34,700 nucleotides of DNA from a virus. Positions 15,275-24,300 of this stretch are shown piece by piece. Below the pieces are notes generated by a model. It was not told the DNA's origin. It saw only the letters and a program-made list of their open reading frames with translations, and did no database searches. The stretch spans positions 1-34,700 of the IMG/VR virus record IMGVR_UViG_3300047297_000030; one strand, given 5' to 3'. Each line of letters opens with the position of its first letter. Positions within the stretch are counted from its first letter, which is position 1. A program made the translations under genes and the position numbers.

Positions 15275-18200
15275 ATGGCAAAAGCCGTAAAAGCTGCGAT
15301 TGTTATAGGTTTAGTTGCCACTGGTGTGGGTGCATTGACTGGCGCCATTGCCTCTGGGTCTGCCTTTAGTCTATTTGGCACAACGCTTGCCAAAGGTTCT
15401 CTATCTGCTTATTTTGCAACCCAATTCACGACATCTTTAGTTCTTGGCGCTGTTTCTCAGGCCATGAGCAAAAATGCTTCTGGTGCGATTAGCTCTGGGG
15501 CAACAATAACAGGGAGAAACGCTCTCTCGCCTCACCAAGTCATCTATGGACGTACCCGTGTGGGTGGGAATATCGTTTACATGGAAGGAACTGATGGCAA
15601 CAGGTATTTGCACGTTGTTGTTGCGATTGCCGGCCATGAGATTGATGCCATTGAGAAGTATTACCTAAATGATGAGGAAGTAACTATTGATGGAAGCGGA
15701 AATGTAACCGCAGGCTCTTATGCCAACAGGGTAAGGATTAAATCCAAGTTAGGCACTGATGACCAGACCGCCTTTAGCGAGCTTGTTTCTGAGTCTGCTT
15801 CCCTTTGGACATCTAACCATCGCTTGCGTGGTCGTGCTGTTGTTTATATACGACTTGAGTACGATCAAGATAAATTCCCAAGTGGGATGCCTAACTTCTC
15901 ATTCCAAGTGCGTGGCAAGAGGGTTTATGACCCTCGATCTAACACAACGGTTTGGTCGGCAAACCCTGCTTTGTGTATTGCTGACTATTTGACAAACACT
16001 CGATATGGTCTGGGTTGCGTTTACGCAAATGAGATTGATGAGGCGGCTTTGATTGCTGCGGCAAACGTCTGTGATGAGGATGTAACGCTTGCGGCTGGTG
16101 GCACAGAGAATAAATACGAGCTTCACGGCTCAATTCTGACCTCTGGAACGCCCGAGGACATCATTAATCAAATGTTGACCTCAATGGCTGGAAAGGCTAT
16201 TTGGACAAGCGGCAAATGGCGAATTCTTGCCGGTGCTTACTACACCCCGACTTTGACATTTGATGAAGACGATTTGCGCTCAGGTTTTACAGTGCAATCT
16301 TTGGTTAGCCGGCGTGAAAACTTTAATTGCGTTAAAGGTGTATTTGTCTCGGCTGAAGACAAATATATGTCTGTTGACTTCCCTCCCCTAATATCGGATG
16401 CGTTTATTGCACTTGATAATGGTGAGGCTGTTTACAAAAACATCACATTACCTTTCACCACTTCGGTGACGATGGCTCAAAGGCTGTCCAAGATTGAGCT
16501 TCTCAAGGCGCGTCAACAAATCACATTAACTTTGCCTTTGAAACTCCAAGGCTTAAAGGCCAATGTTGGCGATCTTGTTTATGTCAACAATACCCGCTTG
16601 GGTTGGTCATCTAAGCCATTTGAAGTGGTTGCAATGTCAATGTCTGTTGATGAGGCTCCAGCCGTTGATTTGGATTTGAGAGAGATCAGCACTGATGTTT
16701 TTAATTGGACAACCAATGAAGAACAAGCCTACGATCCTGCGCCTAATACAAGCCTGCCTAACCCCTTCCAAGTCTCGCCTGTTACCAATTTAACGATCAC
16801 TGCAACAAACGTGTTATCGCCTGATGGCGCTACTCAGTCAGGATTGTTGGTTACATGGACGCCACCAGTTAATTCTTTTGTCACCCAATATGAGGTTCAA
16901 TACATTCGAGGTGCGTCAAACTTTGACTATGGAACGATTACAGCAAGCCCGACAGAGACTTTAAATTATGGCGCTATCACTGGCGCGGCTGATACATTTG
17001 CTGACTACGGTGCTGTCTCTGATCCCACAACATCGGGCGAGACAAATTACAACTCAATTTTTGTAAGTACACCCTATTATGTGGTTGTGCCTGCGATTGC
17101 CGGCGTTGAGTATGCGGTCAGGGTTAGGGGTGTCAATACTTTAGGTGTTCGCTCCTCTTTTGTTACCTCTAACGAGATAACCTACGGCGATCAGACGGCT
17201 CCTAATGTTCCTTCGAGTATTGTTGCCTCGGCTGACTACAAACAAATCGTTGTCACATGGGTTAATCCTACAGTGGCAGACTTTGATTACGTTGAGGTTT
17301 ATCGCAATACCACTAACAACTCTGGAACTGCGACACTTGCTGGCATTTTGCGAGGATCGCGTTTTGTTGATGCGCCTTTGGACATTAATGTTACTCGGTA
17401 CTATTGGCTCAAATCTGTTGATCGCACTGGTAACAAATCTGGGTTTTCTAGCGTAGTTTCTGCAACCACTTTATTTATTGACTCTGATTCATTCTCACAA
17501 GAGGTTCTGAATCTGTTTAGTGAGGCTGGCGCTTATGGGATTGAGCCTGTAGCGTCATTGCCGGCCACTGGTGACTTTGACGGTCAAATTAAGTACAACA
17601 CCACTCAGAATAAACTTTATCGTTGGGACGCCTCAACCTCTACATGGACTGATGACATTTTCAGCATAGCGGCTGGAACTGTGGATGTTGCCTCTTTCGC
17701 CGCAGGCATTGAGCCTATTAAGATCGTCAATGAGCTACCCGTTGTCTCTGGTTATACAGGGCCAAAACTTGTATTCCTGACAACTGATAACACAATCTAT
17801 CGCTATACAGGTACGGCTTGGACTTCTGGCATAGATGCTGACGACATAAATGGCACTTTGCCTTCAAGCGCATTTAGTCAGTCTTTACGTCCTGTTGAGA
17901 TCGTTGGTGCTCTACCTTCTTCTGGAAACTTCCAAGGAAGAACGGTCATGCTCACGACCGATAACAAACTCTACCGATACACGGGTACGGCTTGGACTGC
18001 GGCTGTGCCATCTACCGACATTTCAGGCCAAGTATCTGATGCCCAGATTGCTGGGTTGTCTGCCGGCAAGGTTACTGGTCAACTGACAAACTCACAGATT
18101 GCGGATATTGCGACTGCAAAACTTACAGGGACTATCTCTGGATCTCAGATCGCCGATGCCGCCATTACTGCTGTGAAGATTGCTTCTGCCGCAGTCACAA

Positions 18201-20017
18201 CCGCAAAAATTGCCACTGACGCAATTACGGCGGATGTTATCGCGGCTGGCGCTATCACTGCACCAAAGATCGGTGATGCAGCTATCACGGCTGGAAAGAT
18301 TGCGGCTAACGCTGTTGAAACCGCAAAACTTGCTGTTGGTGCTGTAACTGAGGCTGTTTTGGCCGCCGGTGCTATATCGGCTGACAAGATCCAAACTAAC
18401 GCAATCACAGAAACAAAGATCGCCTCGGGTGCTATTACTACACCAAAGATTTCTGCTGGTGCGATTACCTCAGACACCATTGCGGCTAATGCCATTGTGA
18501 GTGCAAAGATTGAGGCTGGTGCTATTACCACTGCCAAAATATCAGCCGGAGCAATTACCGCAAGTGAGATCTCCTCTGGTGCAATTACTACGGTCAAGAT
18601 CGCTGCTGGTGCTGTTACGGCCACCGAGATCGGCGCAAGTGCCATTACCGCAGGCAAGATTGCCGCCGGTGCTGTTGAGACTGCAAAGATCGCCGCTGGT
18701 GCGATAACCACAGAGACTTTGGCCGCGGGCGCTATCACAACTGCAAAAATAGCCGCAGGCGCTATTACGGCAACTGAGATTTCGTCAAACTCTATCACTT
18801 CAGCAAAAATAGCGACAGATGCAATTACGGCTGAGAAGATTGCCGCAGGTGCGGTTACGGCTTCTGAGATTTCGGCAAATGCTGTAACGGCGGAAAAGAT
18901 TGAAGCGGCGGCGGTAACGACTGCAAAACTTGCCGCTGGCGCCGTGACTGCTGACACAATTGCCGCAAATGCTGTGACAACGGCAAAAATCTCTGCTGGC
19001 GCGATTGAGGCTGATAAATTGGCTGTCAACTCTGTGCAGGCAACAAACATCGCCGCCGGTGCTGTGACTGCTGGAAAGATTGCCGCCAATGCGGTGACTG
19101 CCACAGAGATTGCCTCTGACTCTATAACCTCAGCCAAGATTGTGGCTGGTGCTATCACGGCGACCAAGGTTCAAGCTGGCGCGATTGGGGCTGACCAGAT
19201 CGCCGCTAACGCCATCACAACAGGCAAGATCGCCGCAGGTGCTGTATCTGCTGACCAGATCGCGGCCAATGCGATTGTGGCCGGAAAAATTGCCGCTGAT
19301 GCGATTACGACAGACAAGATCCTTGCCGGTGCTATTCAGACTGACAAGATCGCTGCTAACTCAATTACGGGTGGTTTGATTGCGGCGGCTGGGGTTATTA
19401 CCTCTGCGGCTCAGATCAATGATGCGGTTATTACAAATGCCAAGATTGTCAATGGCGCGATCACAACGGCCAAGATTGGCGATGCTCAGATTACCACTGC
19501 AAAGATCAATGATGCGGCTATCACTTCTGCAAAGATTGAAAATGCCGCAATTACGAGTGCAAAGATTGGTGACGCTCAAATAACAACTGCAAAGATTGGC
19601 ACGGCTCAGATTGAAACTTTGACCATTGCTGGCAACGCTGTAACGGTTCCTGTTAGTTCATTTTCTGCGGGAGAGAGCAGGAATACAGCACTTGACACTT
19701 TCCAAGATGTTCAAACAGTAACAATTACAACTTCTGGTCAGAGAGTTTATATTGCTAGTTCTGCCAATTATCTTATTGGACTTGGTGATGCGGGTGAATC
19801 AGGCAATGCTCCGCTTTATGGTGTTTTTAGACTTGTCAGAGATTCGACTGAACTAATGCAATCAACTGAAACAGCAATGTCATACAGCGAAACTCCAGCC
19901 GCAGGGACTTACACATATAAACTTCAGTGCAAGACTTTAAATCCATCGTTTTATACTGTTATTTCTTATGCTGGCGCCTCAAACAGGTCATTATTTGTAA
20001 TTGAGACAAAACGATGA
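15275..20017 (+). CDS. J-like tail tip / host specificity protein with decapeptide repeats (1580 aa)
   Basis: Central tail fibre. The N-terminus is hydrophobic (AAIVIGLVATGVGALTGAIA, about residues 7-26), like lambda gpI-type segments, and followed by hub domains (VIYGRTRVGGNIVYMEG, DYLTNTRYGLG) to about residue 480. Two fibronectin-III domains lie at ~498-600 and ~642-735. Three related ~40-residue beta units (residues ~760-915) share LYRWDAST or YRYTGTAWT. About 51 tandem 10-residue repeats of A-G-A-I/V-T-x-x-K-I type run from ~940 to 1455, then a ~120-residue C-terminal domain that probably contacts the host. It starts one base after the previous stop. Confidence 0.9.
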   Translation: MAKAVKAAIVIGLVATGVGALTGAIASGSAFSLFGTTLAKGSLSAYFATQFTTSLVLGAVSQAMSKNASGAISSGATITGRNALSPHQVIYGRTRVGGNIVYMEGTDGNRYLHVVVAIAGHEIDAIEKYYLNDEEVTIDGSGNVTAGSYANRVRIKSKLGTDDQTAFSELVSESASLWTSNHRLRGRAVVYIRLEYDQDKFPSGMPNFSFQVRGKRVYDPRSNTTVWSANPALCIADYLTNTRYGLGCVYANEIDEAALIAAANVCDEDVTLAAGGTENKYELHGSILTSGTPEDIINQMLTSMAGKAIWTSGKWRILAGAYYTPTLTFDEDDLRSGFTVQSLVSRRENFNCVKGVFVSAEDKYMSVDFPPLISDAFIALDNGEAVYKNITLPFTTSVTMAQRLSKIELLKARQQITLTLPLKLQGLKANVGDLVYVNNTRLGWSSKPFEVVAMSMSVDEAPAVDLDLREISTDVFNWTTNEEQAYDPAPNTSLPNPFQVSPVTNLTITATNVLSPDGATQSGLLVTWTPPVNSFVTQYEVQYIRGASNFDYGTITASPTETLNYGAITGAADTFADYGAVSDPTTSGETNYNSIFVSTPYYVVVPAIAGVEYAVRVRGVNTLGVRSSFVTSNEITYGDQTAPNVPSSIVASADYKQIVVTWVNPTVADFDYVEVYRNTTNNSGTATLAGILRGSRFVDAPLDINVTRYYWLKSVDRTGNKSGFSSVVSATTLFIDSDSFSQEVLNLFSEAGAYGIEPVASLPATGDFDGQIKYNTTQNKLYRWDASTSTWTDDIFSIAAGTVDVASFAAGIEPIKIVNELPVVSGYTGPKLVFLTTDNTIYRYTGTAWTSGIDADDINGTLPSSAFSQSLRPVEIVGALPSSGNFQGRTVMLTTDNKLYRYTGTAWTAAVPSTDISGQVSDAQIAGLSAGKVTGQLTNSQIADIATAKLTGTISGSQIADAAITAVKIASAAVTTAKIATDAITADVIAAGAITAPKIGDAAITAGKIAANAVETAKLAVGAVTEAVLAAGAISADKIQTNAITETKIASGAITTPKISAGAITSDTIAANAIVSAKIEAGAITTAKISAGAITASEISSGAITTVKIAAGAVTATEIGASAITAGKIAAGAVETAKIAAGAITTETLAAGAITTAKIAAGAITATEISSNSITSAKIATDAITAEKIAAGAVTASEISANAVTAEKIEAAAVTTAKLAAGAVTADTIAANAVTTAKISAGAIEADKLAVNSVQATNIAAGAVTAGKIAANAVTATEIASDSITSAKIVAGAITATKVQAGAIGADQIAANAITTGKIAAGAVSADQIAANAIVAGKIAADAITTDKILAGAIQTDKIAANSITGGLIAAAGVITSAAQINDAVITNAKIVNGAITTAKIGDAQITTAKINDAAITSAKIENAAITSAKIGDAQITTAKIGTAQIETLTIAGNAVTVPVSSFSAGESRNTALDTFQDVQTVTITTSGQRVYIASSANYLIGLGDAGESGNAPLYGVFRLVRDSTELMQSTETAMSYSETPAAGTYTYKLQCKTLNPSFYTVISYAGASNRSLFVIETKR
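18097..19626 (+). repeat. About 51 tandem 30-bp repeats inside the J-like gene
   Basis: Period is exactly 30 bases (10 residues), with consensus near AAGAITTAKI. Nucleotide units differ at many third positions, so they are old and diverged, not freshly amplified. Such regular short repeats suggest a long beta-solenoid or fibrous shaft in the trimeric tail tip. The repetitive composition also keeps the opposite strand open (18145-19167), which is an artefact. Confidence 0.85.
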
Positions 20018-20418
20018 AATACTCTATCTATATCAGTAATGGGCAAATAGTCAGATTGCTTGATTGCGATAATATTCAAGATCAAATTGCCGATGGTGAG
20101 AATTATCTTAATGACTGGTTTCTTGATTCAGAATATTATGTTGAGAATGGTCAGGCAGTAAAAATGCCAGAAAAACCCAATGATTTTGTCGTTTTTAACT
20201 ATACGACAAAGGAATGGGCAGACCCTCGGACAGATCAGACTCAATGGCCTATTGTGATCCAAGAGAGAAAACTGAGGCTTTTGGCTTGTGATTGGACTCA
20301 ACTGGCAGACATACCCCTAGAAACAAAAGTTTTATGGGAGCCATATCGCCAAGCACTGAGAGACATTACAAAACAAGCTGATCCATTTAATATTGTTTGG
20401 CCCACAAAACCGAAATGA
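20014..20418 (+). CDS. Tail fibre assembly / chaperone-like protein (134 aa)
   Basis: The C-terminal region (RKLRLLACDWTQLADIPLETK, then WEPYRQALRDITKQADPFNIVWP) is the signature of small phage proteins with a tail fibre assembly or XkdW-like domain (R-x-x-L-L-x-x-S/C-D-W-T-Q-L). The N-terminal half (YSIYISNGQIVRLLDCD) is a beta domain. It starts in an ATGA overlap with the J-like gene and precedes the receptor-binding fibre, consistent with a fibre chaperone or fibre-associated subunit. Confidence 0.7.
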   Translation: MKYSIYISNGQIVRLLDCDNIQDQIADGENYLNDWFLDSEYYVENGQAVKMPEKPNDFVVFNYTTKEWADPRTDQTQWPIVIQERKLRLLACDWTQLADIPLETKVLWEPYRQALRDITKQADPFNIVWPTKPK

Positions 20419-20420
20419 AA

Positions 20421-20429
20421 TGCGATAAT
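20421..20429 (+). promoter_or_regulatory. Possible extended -10 promoter for tail fibre gene
   Basis: TGCGATAAT (TGn plus -10-like GATAAT) lies 17 bases before the fibre ATG in a 28-base gap. It resembles the TGC-TATACT elements at 69-77 and 30510-30518. No -35 is evident. Its -10 is also part of a small dyad GCGA/TCGC. Confidence 0.35.
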
Positions 20430-20446
20430 TCGCAAGAGGTAAAAAC

Positions 20447-23338
20447 ATGACTACTGCTGTACAACATCGCCGTGGCACTACTGCCGAACACGCCGCCTTC
20501 ACTGGTCTTGAGGGCGAGGTCACAATTGACACCACAAAAGACACTGCTGTTATCCATGATGGCACTTTAGCCGGCGGTTATCCTTTGGCAAAAGAGAACT
20601 TAGCCAATGTCACAACAAGCGGTTTGTCCTCGATTGATGGCGCCTCGACTGCCTCTGATGACAAGTTTTTCATCTTTGACCAAAGCGCAACATCACTGAA
20701 AACAATCACTCGCGCTGAGTTAAATAACGCTATTGAGCAAGATGCCTTAGCTAATGTGGCCATCACTGGTGGAACGATTAACGGGACAGCTATCGGGGGG
20801 ACTACGCCTGCTGCCGGTGCTTTTACTACCCTGAGTGCTTCAGGTGCGGCTACGCTGTCAGGTTTAACAGCCTCTACAGCCTTGGCATTGGATGGAAGTA
20901 AGAATATTGTCAGCGTGACAAATACAGGCACGGGTAGCAATGTTTTGGCAACTTCGCCTACTTTAGTAACCCCTGCCCTTGGAACACCATCAGCCCTTGT
21001 TGGAACGAACATCACTGGCACAGCCACTAGCTTTAACATTAACGGCACTGTAGGCGCTACAACCCCTGCCTCTGGTGCGTTTACCACTCTATCGGCTTCT
21101 AGCACATTGAGTGTTACTGGTGCAGGTAGTATCCAAGGCCTAACTGTTGGTCGTGGTGCTGGTGCTGTGTCTACCAATACTGCGGTGGGTGCGAGTGCTT
21201 TGGCGGCTAATACTACTGGTGACGCATCTGTTGCTATTGGTTATGAAGCGCTTAAAAGTAACACTACTGGCGAACAACAGATTGCTATTGGCTTTAGGGC
21301 ATTATTGGCAAACACAACAGGCACTTTAAATAGTGCCGTTGGTAGAAATGCCCTTGGTGCTAATACAACAGGCGGAAGCAATACAGCGTTAGGTGCGCTT
21401 TCTCTTGCCTCCAACACCACAGCCTCTAACAACACTGCTGTAGGTTATCAGGCGGGTTATTCCAACACGACAGCCGTAGGTTTAACTGCGGTGGGTTTTC
21501 AAACGCTTTACAGCAACCAAACAGGAACAAGCTACAACACTGGTCTGGGTTTTCAAGCTGGTTATTCAAACACTACAGGCGCATATAACGTATTTATTGG
21601 TGGCTATGATGCAACTGGGTATTCGGCTGGATTCTCAAATACCACTGGTGCATCAAACGTATCCATAGGCAATGGCGCACTGTCCCGCAACACCACAGCA
21701 TCTGAATCAACCGCTGTAGGGTATCAGGCTTTGTACAACTCAACAGGCGCTGACAATACCGCTTTAGGTTATGTTGCGGGTAAGTCTATTACTACTGGGG
21801 TGTACAACATATCCATTGGCCCTAACAGCATGGACAGTAGTGCTGGCGTTACAGGGTCAGACAATGTGGGCGTAGGCAGACTTACATTTAGGGCTTTAAC
21901 ATCAGGTTCTTCTAATACAGCTTTAGGCAATGGTGCTTTGTCCTCCAACACCACAGCATCTAACAACACTGCTGTAGGTTATCAGGCTGGGTATAGCAAT
22001 ACGACTGGTGCTTATTCTACTTTTATAGGTTTGGGCGCAGGATACACAAACACAACAGGTCAATTAACTGCTGTTGGCGCACAAGCCTTAAACAAGAACA
22101 CAACTGGCACATCTAATGCGGCTTTGGGTGTTAATGCTTTATTTGCAAATACAACAGGCGCATATAACTCTGCATTTGGTGAAGCATCACTTCAGAACAA
22201 CACCACAGCATCTAACAACACAGCGGTGGGGTATCAGGCGGGGTACAACATTACCACGGGCACAAGTAACACTGTTATGGGTTATCAGGCTGGAGAGTCA
22301 ATTACCACTGGTAGTTACAATGTAGCGCTTGGTCGTCTGTCAATGGACAATTCTGCTGGTGTTACTGGGGAAGAGAACACTGCATTAGGTAACGGCACAC
22401 TGCGAAATGTAACTTCTGGCGCAAATAATACAGCCGCTGGAAGCGGGTCGCTTGCAAATAACACAACAGCATCAAGCAACACTGGTATTGGTTTTCAGGC
22501 TCTTTTTTCAAACACCACTGGCGCTCAAAACACCGCTGTTGGTAATGAGGCTCTTGCCGCAAACACCACTGGAACTAATACTGCCGTTGGTCATCGGGCG
22601 GGTTATTCTCTTACAACGGGAAACACAAACACCTTGATTGGTCGTTTGTCTGGCACTTTAATTACCACAGGTAACTACAACAACGCCCTTGGTAACAACG
22701 CCCTACAAGCAAACGTCACGGCAAGCGGCAACACTGCCATTGGTGAAGGTGCTTTGTATGCGGCTACGGCAGGGGGTAATACGGCTGTTGGTAGTTTTGA
22801 CGGCTCTCGTAATGCCGCTGGTCGCTTCTTAACCACAGGAACTTACAACACATTCCTTGGAAGTGGTTCTGGCGCTGATATTACTACTGGCTCTAAAAAC
22901 GTCGTACTTGGCGGTTACTCAGGCAACCAAGGTGGCCTAGACATTCGCACAGCAAACAACTACATCGTGCTGTCTGATGGGGATGGGAATCCACAAATTT
23001 ACAACGATGGAACGAGCACTTATTTTAGGTATGTCGGGCTAACTGCCGGCGCTAAAATTTCAAGCAAATACACTGTATCCGTAACCACAAGTGCAACAAC
23101 AATTTCAGCATCAGTTAATGACTACGGACAAACTGTTATTGTTAACGGCTTTGATGGCGGTAATATTTTTACAGATTTGATTTTTACTTGTACAACCGCA
23201 GGACCAACTGTGCTGTCTGCTAAATCTATATCTGGCTCTCCAGCGGCACGTACCTACACAATGAGCAGTGGCAATCTACAACTTGCAATGTCAAGTGGAA
23301 CTTACGCTATATATTGCTCTCAACACACCGGAATTTAA
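20447..23338 (+). CDS. Receptor-binding tail fibre with YadA-like repeats (963 aa)
   Basis: The N-terminal ~50 residues (AVQHRRGTTAEHAAFTGLEGE) are an attachment domain found at the start of many phage fibres. Residues ~100-230 are a stalk with three G-T-P/L-T-T-L-S-A-type units. Residues ~240-820 hold many repeats with NTAVGYQAGYSNTTGAYN character, like YadA head or Hep-Hag left-handed beta-roll repeats that form trimers. The C-terminal ~100 residues (AKISSKYTVSVTTSATTIS onward) form a different beta domain. It likely binds the host surface. No peptidase S74-type chaperone domain is visible at the end. Confidence 0.85.
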   Translation: MTTAVQHRRGTTAEHAAFTGLEGEVTIDTTKDTAVIHDGTLAGGYPLAKENLANVTTSGLSSIDGASTASDDKFFIFDQSATSLKTITRAELNNAIEQDALANVAITGGTINGTAIGGTTPAAGAFTTLSASGAATLSGLTASTALALDGSKNIVSVTNTGTGSNVLATSPTLVTPALGTPSALVGTNITGTATSFNINGTVGATTPASGAFTTLSASSTLSVTGAGSIQGLTVGRGAGAVSTNTAVGASALAANTTGDASVAIGYEALKSNTTGEQQIAIGFRALLANTTGTLNSAVGRNALGANTTGGSNTALGALSLASNTTASNNTAVGYQAGYSNTTAVGLTAVGFQTLYSNQTGTSYNTGLGFQAGYSNTTGAYNVFIGGYDATGYSAGFSNTTGASNVSIGNGALSRNTTASESTAVGYQALYNSTGADNTALGYVAGKSITTGVYNISIGPNSMDSSAGVTGSDNVGVGRLTFRALTSGSSNTALGNGALSSNTTASNNTAVGYQAGYSNTTGAYSTFIGLGAGYTNTTGQLTAVGAQALNKNTTGTSNAALGVNALFANTTGAYNSAFGEASLQNNTTASNNTAVGYQAGYNITTGTSNTVMGYQAGESITTGSYNVALGRLSMDNSAGVTGEENTALGNGTLRNVTSGANNTAAGSGSLANNTTASSNTGIGFQALFSNTTGAQNTAVGNEALAANTTGTNTAVGHRAGYSLTTGNTNTLIGRLSGTLITTGNYNNALGNNALQANVTASGNTAIGEGALYAATAGGNTAVGSFDGSRNAAGRFLTTGTYNTFLGSGSGADITTGSKNVVLGGYSGNQGGLDIRTANNYIVLSDGDGNPQIYNDGTSTYFRYVGLTAGAKISSKYTVSVTTSATTISASVNDYGQTVIVNGFDGGNIFTDLIFTCTTAGPTVLSAKSISGSPAARTYTMSSGNLQLAMSSGTYAIYCSQHTGI
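21180..22900 (+). repeat. YadA-like repeat array with a larger duplicated block
   Basis: The repeat unit is roughly 21 codons. Near-identical DNA such as AACAACACTGCTGTAGGTTA recurs at about 21428 and 21960, with a variant near 22210. A longer block of ~80 residues around 21776-22015 (AGKSITTGVYNISIG, then SMDSSAGVTG) has a second version around 22290-22530 (AGESITTGSYNVALG, then SMDNSAGVTG). This indicates segmental duplication and a substrate for length variation by recombination. Confidence 0.75.
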
Positions 23339-23348
23339 AGGAAAAATT

Positions 23349-23600
23349 ATGCCCACTTGGAAATCCAAAATCTGTCGTGGTATGGATGTAGTTGAGACAA
23401 TTACATTCACCAGACAAGACACCGACAAAAACGGAAATCAGATTTTTGTTTCTGGAGTCCATGTTCCATCTGAACAAAAAATCAGAGAAGAATGGACACA
23501 AGCCGAGATTGATGCAATTGGCGAAATAGTAGCGCCATCACTTGATGCTGAACTTGCAAGACTTAAAGACAACCCTATTGAACTACCTCAAGGAGCCTGA
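23349..23600 (+). CDS. Small hypothetical protein after tail fibre (83 aa)
   Basis: The ATG at 23349 has AAAGGA eight bases upstream and lies ten bases after the fibre stop. The protein starts MPTWKSKICRGMDVVETITF and ends with an acidic helical stretch (REEWTQAEIDAIGEI) and a Pro-containing tail. I do not recognise a family. By position it may assist fibre folding or be a minor virion protein. Confidence 0.65.
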   Translation: MPTWKSKICRGMDVVETITFTRQDTDKNGNQIFVSGVHVPSEQKIREEWTQAEIDAIGEIVAPSLDAELARLKDNPIELPQGA

Positions 23601-23602
23601 AA

Positions 23603-23833
23603 ATGACTGAAATCGCAACCCTCGTGGAACAACCCACCGCAGAACAAATTGCCAAGCACTACTCTGCTTGCATGGACAGCGTAAACCTGATTAACGCAGG
23701 ACAACCAGAAGGCATGACTGCCGAAGACTGGGCTGACTGTGTTGCTCGTAACAAAGAGCACTTAGTTTTGATGTTGGCAAAACCGTTCTGGACAACAGAA
23801 GATTTGACACCTTTACAGGCGGCATCAGTATGA
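23603..23833 (+). CDS. Small hypothetical protein (76 aa)
   Basis: An AAGGAG ribosome site lies nine bases before the ATG. The protein is helical and acidic with three cysteines (SACMDSVNLI, DWADCVARN) and MLAKPFWTTEDLTPL near the end. The start is two bases after the previous stop, and the end overlaps the next ATG. No family is recognised. Similar small proteins often sit between fibre and lysis genes. Confidence 0.65.
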   Translation: MTEIATLVEQPTAEQIAKHYSACMDSVNLINAGQPEGMTAEDWADCVARNKEHLVLMLAKPFWTTEDLTPLQAASV

Positions 23834-23973
23834 AACTCGAATTAGAAGTAAACGAGATTAACTTTATCTTGCAGACTCTTGGCGAATTGCCAAGCAAGTC
23901 AGGAGTTTGGCCTTTGATTCTCAAGATCAAGGAACAAGCTGAAGCACAAGTACCTAAAGAGCCAGAGGCATAA
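23830..23973 (+). CDS. Conserved small phage protein (47 aa)
   Basis: It starts in an ATGA overlap with the previous gene. The sequence MKLELEVNEINFILQTLGEL, then PSKSGVWPLILKIKEQAEAQV, is a compact helical protein that recurs in many environmental phages near fibre or lysis genes. Function is unknown to me. It ends one base before the holin candidate start. Confidence 0.7.
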   Translation: MKLELEVNEINFILQTLGELPSKSGVWPLILKIKEQAEAQVPKEPEA

Positions 23974-23974
23974 C

Positions 23975-24187
23975 ATGAGCAATACCGCAGAAGCTGTATC
24001 AGTAGCAGCTAAGACAGCATCAGTAGCTACCTATGGGGGTGCTGGTAGTGCTGTGTTCTTTGGTTTAACAGCTAATGAGTTTGGTGCTATCTGCGGTGTT
24101 GTGATCGGTTTTGTTGGTCTTATAGCCAACATCTGGTTTAAGTATCAGCACTTAGAGGTTGCTAAAAAAGAGGCTGGGCTAAAGTGA
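23975..24187 (+). CDS. Holin candidate with two membrane segments (70 aa)
   Basis: Two hydrophobic segments (about residues 19-31 and 37-55, TYGGAGSAVFFGL and FGAICGVVIGFVGLIANIWF), a short turn containing ANEFG and a charged C-terminal tail (KYQHLEVAKKEAGLK) fit a class II phage holin. This type forms membrane lesions that release the endolysin. AGAGG lies six bases before the ATG. The endolysin at 26054 has no signal, so it needs such a partner. Confidence 0.75.
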   Translation: MSNTAEAVSVAAKTASVATYGGAGSAVFFGLTANEFGAICGVVIGFVGLIANIWFKYQHLEVAKKEAGLK

Positions 24188-24300
24188 GTTGGTTACTTGT
24201 ACTCGCATTGCAAGCTGAGTACAGGTGCGTAAAGTGGACATGGACAGGTGATGTGTATAACCGAAAGGTTATTTGCCTGAAGTGGGAAAAGAAGAAATGA
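24184..24300 (+). CDS. Tiny protein of lysis region (38 aa)
   Basis: It starts at GTG overlapping the holin stop and ends in an ATGA overlap with the next gene. The sequence has a short hydrophobic start (MSWLLVLALQAEY) and a Trp/Cys-containing basic remainder (YRCVKWTWTGDVYNRKVICLKW). The two cysteines could form a disulfide if exported. Similar tiny proteins occur next to holins in environmental phages. Function is unknown. Confidence 0.6.
   Translation: MSWLLVLALQAEYRCVKWTWTGDVYNRKVICLKWEKKK

Noticed and set aside
18145-19167. 340-residue open frame on the minus strand
   Set aside because: It lies exactly antisense to the 30-base repeats of the J-like gene and shows the reverse-complement image of the repeat (AVIAPAAIFAV). 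Composition keeps it open; there is no ribosome site or family resemblance.
18097-19626. CRISPR array
   Set aside because: The 30-base period has no spacers: units are contiguous and coding.
20447-23338. Diversity-generating retroelement target in the fibre
   Set aside because: No reverse transcriptase or template repeat is present, and the C-terminus is not a C-type lectin-like variable region.
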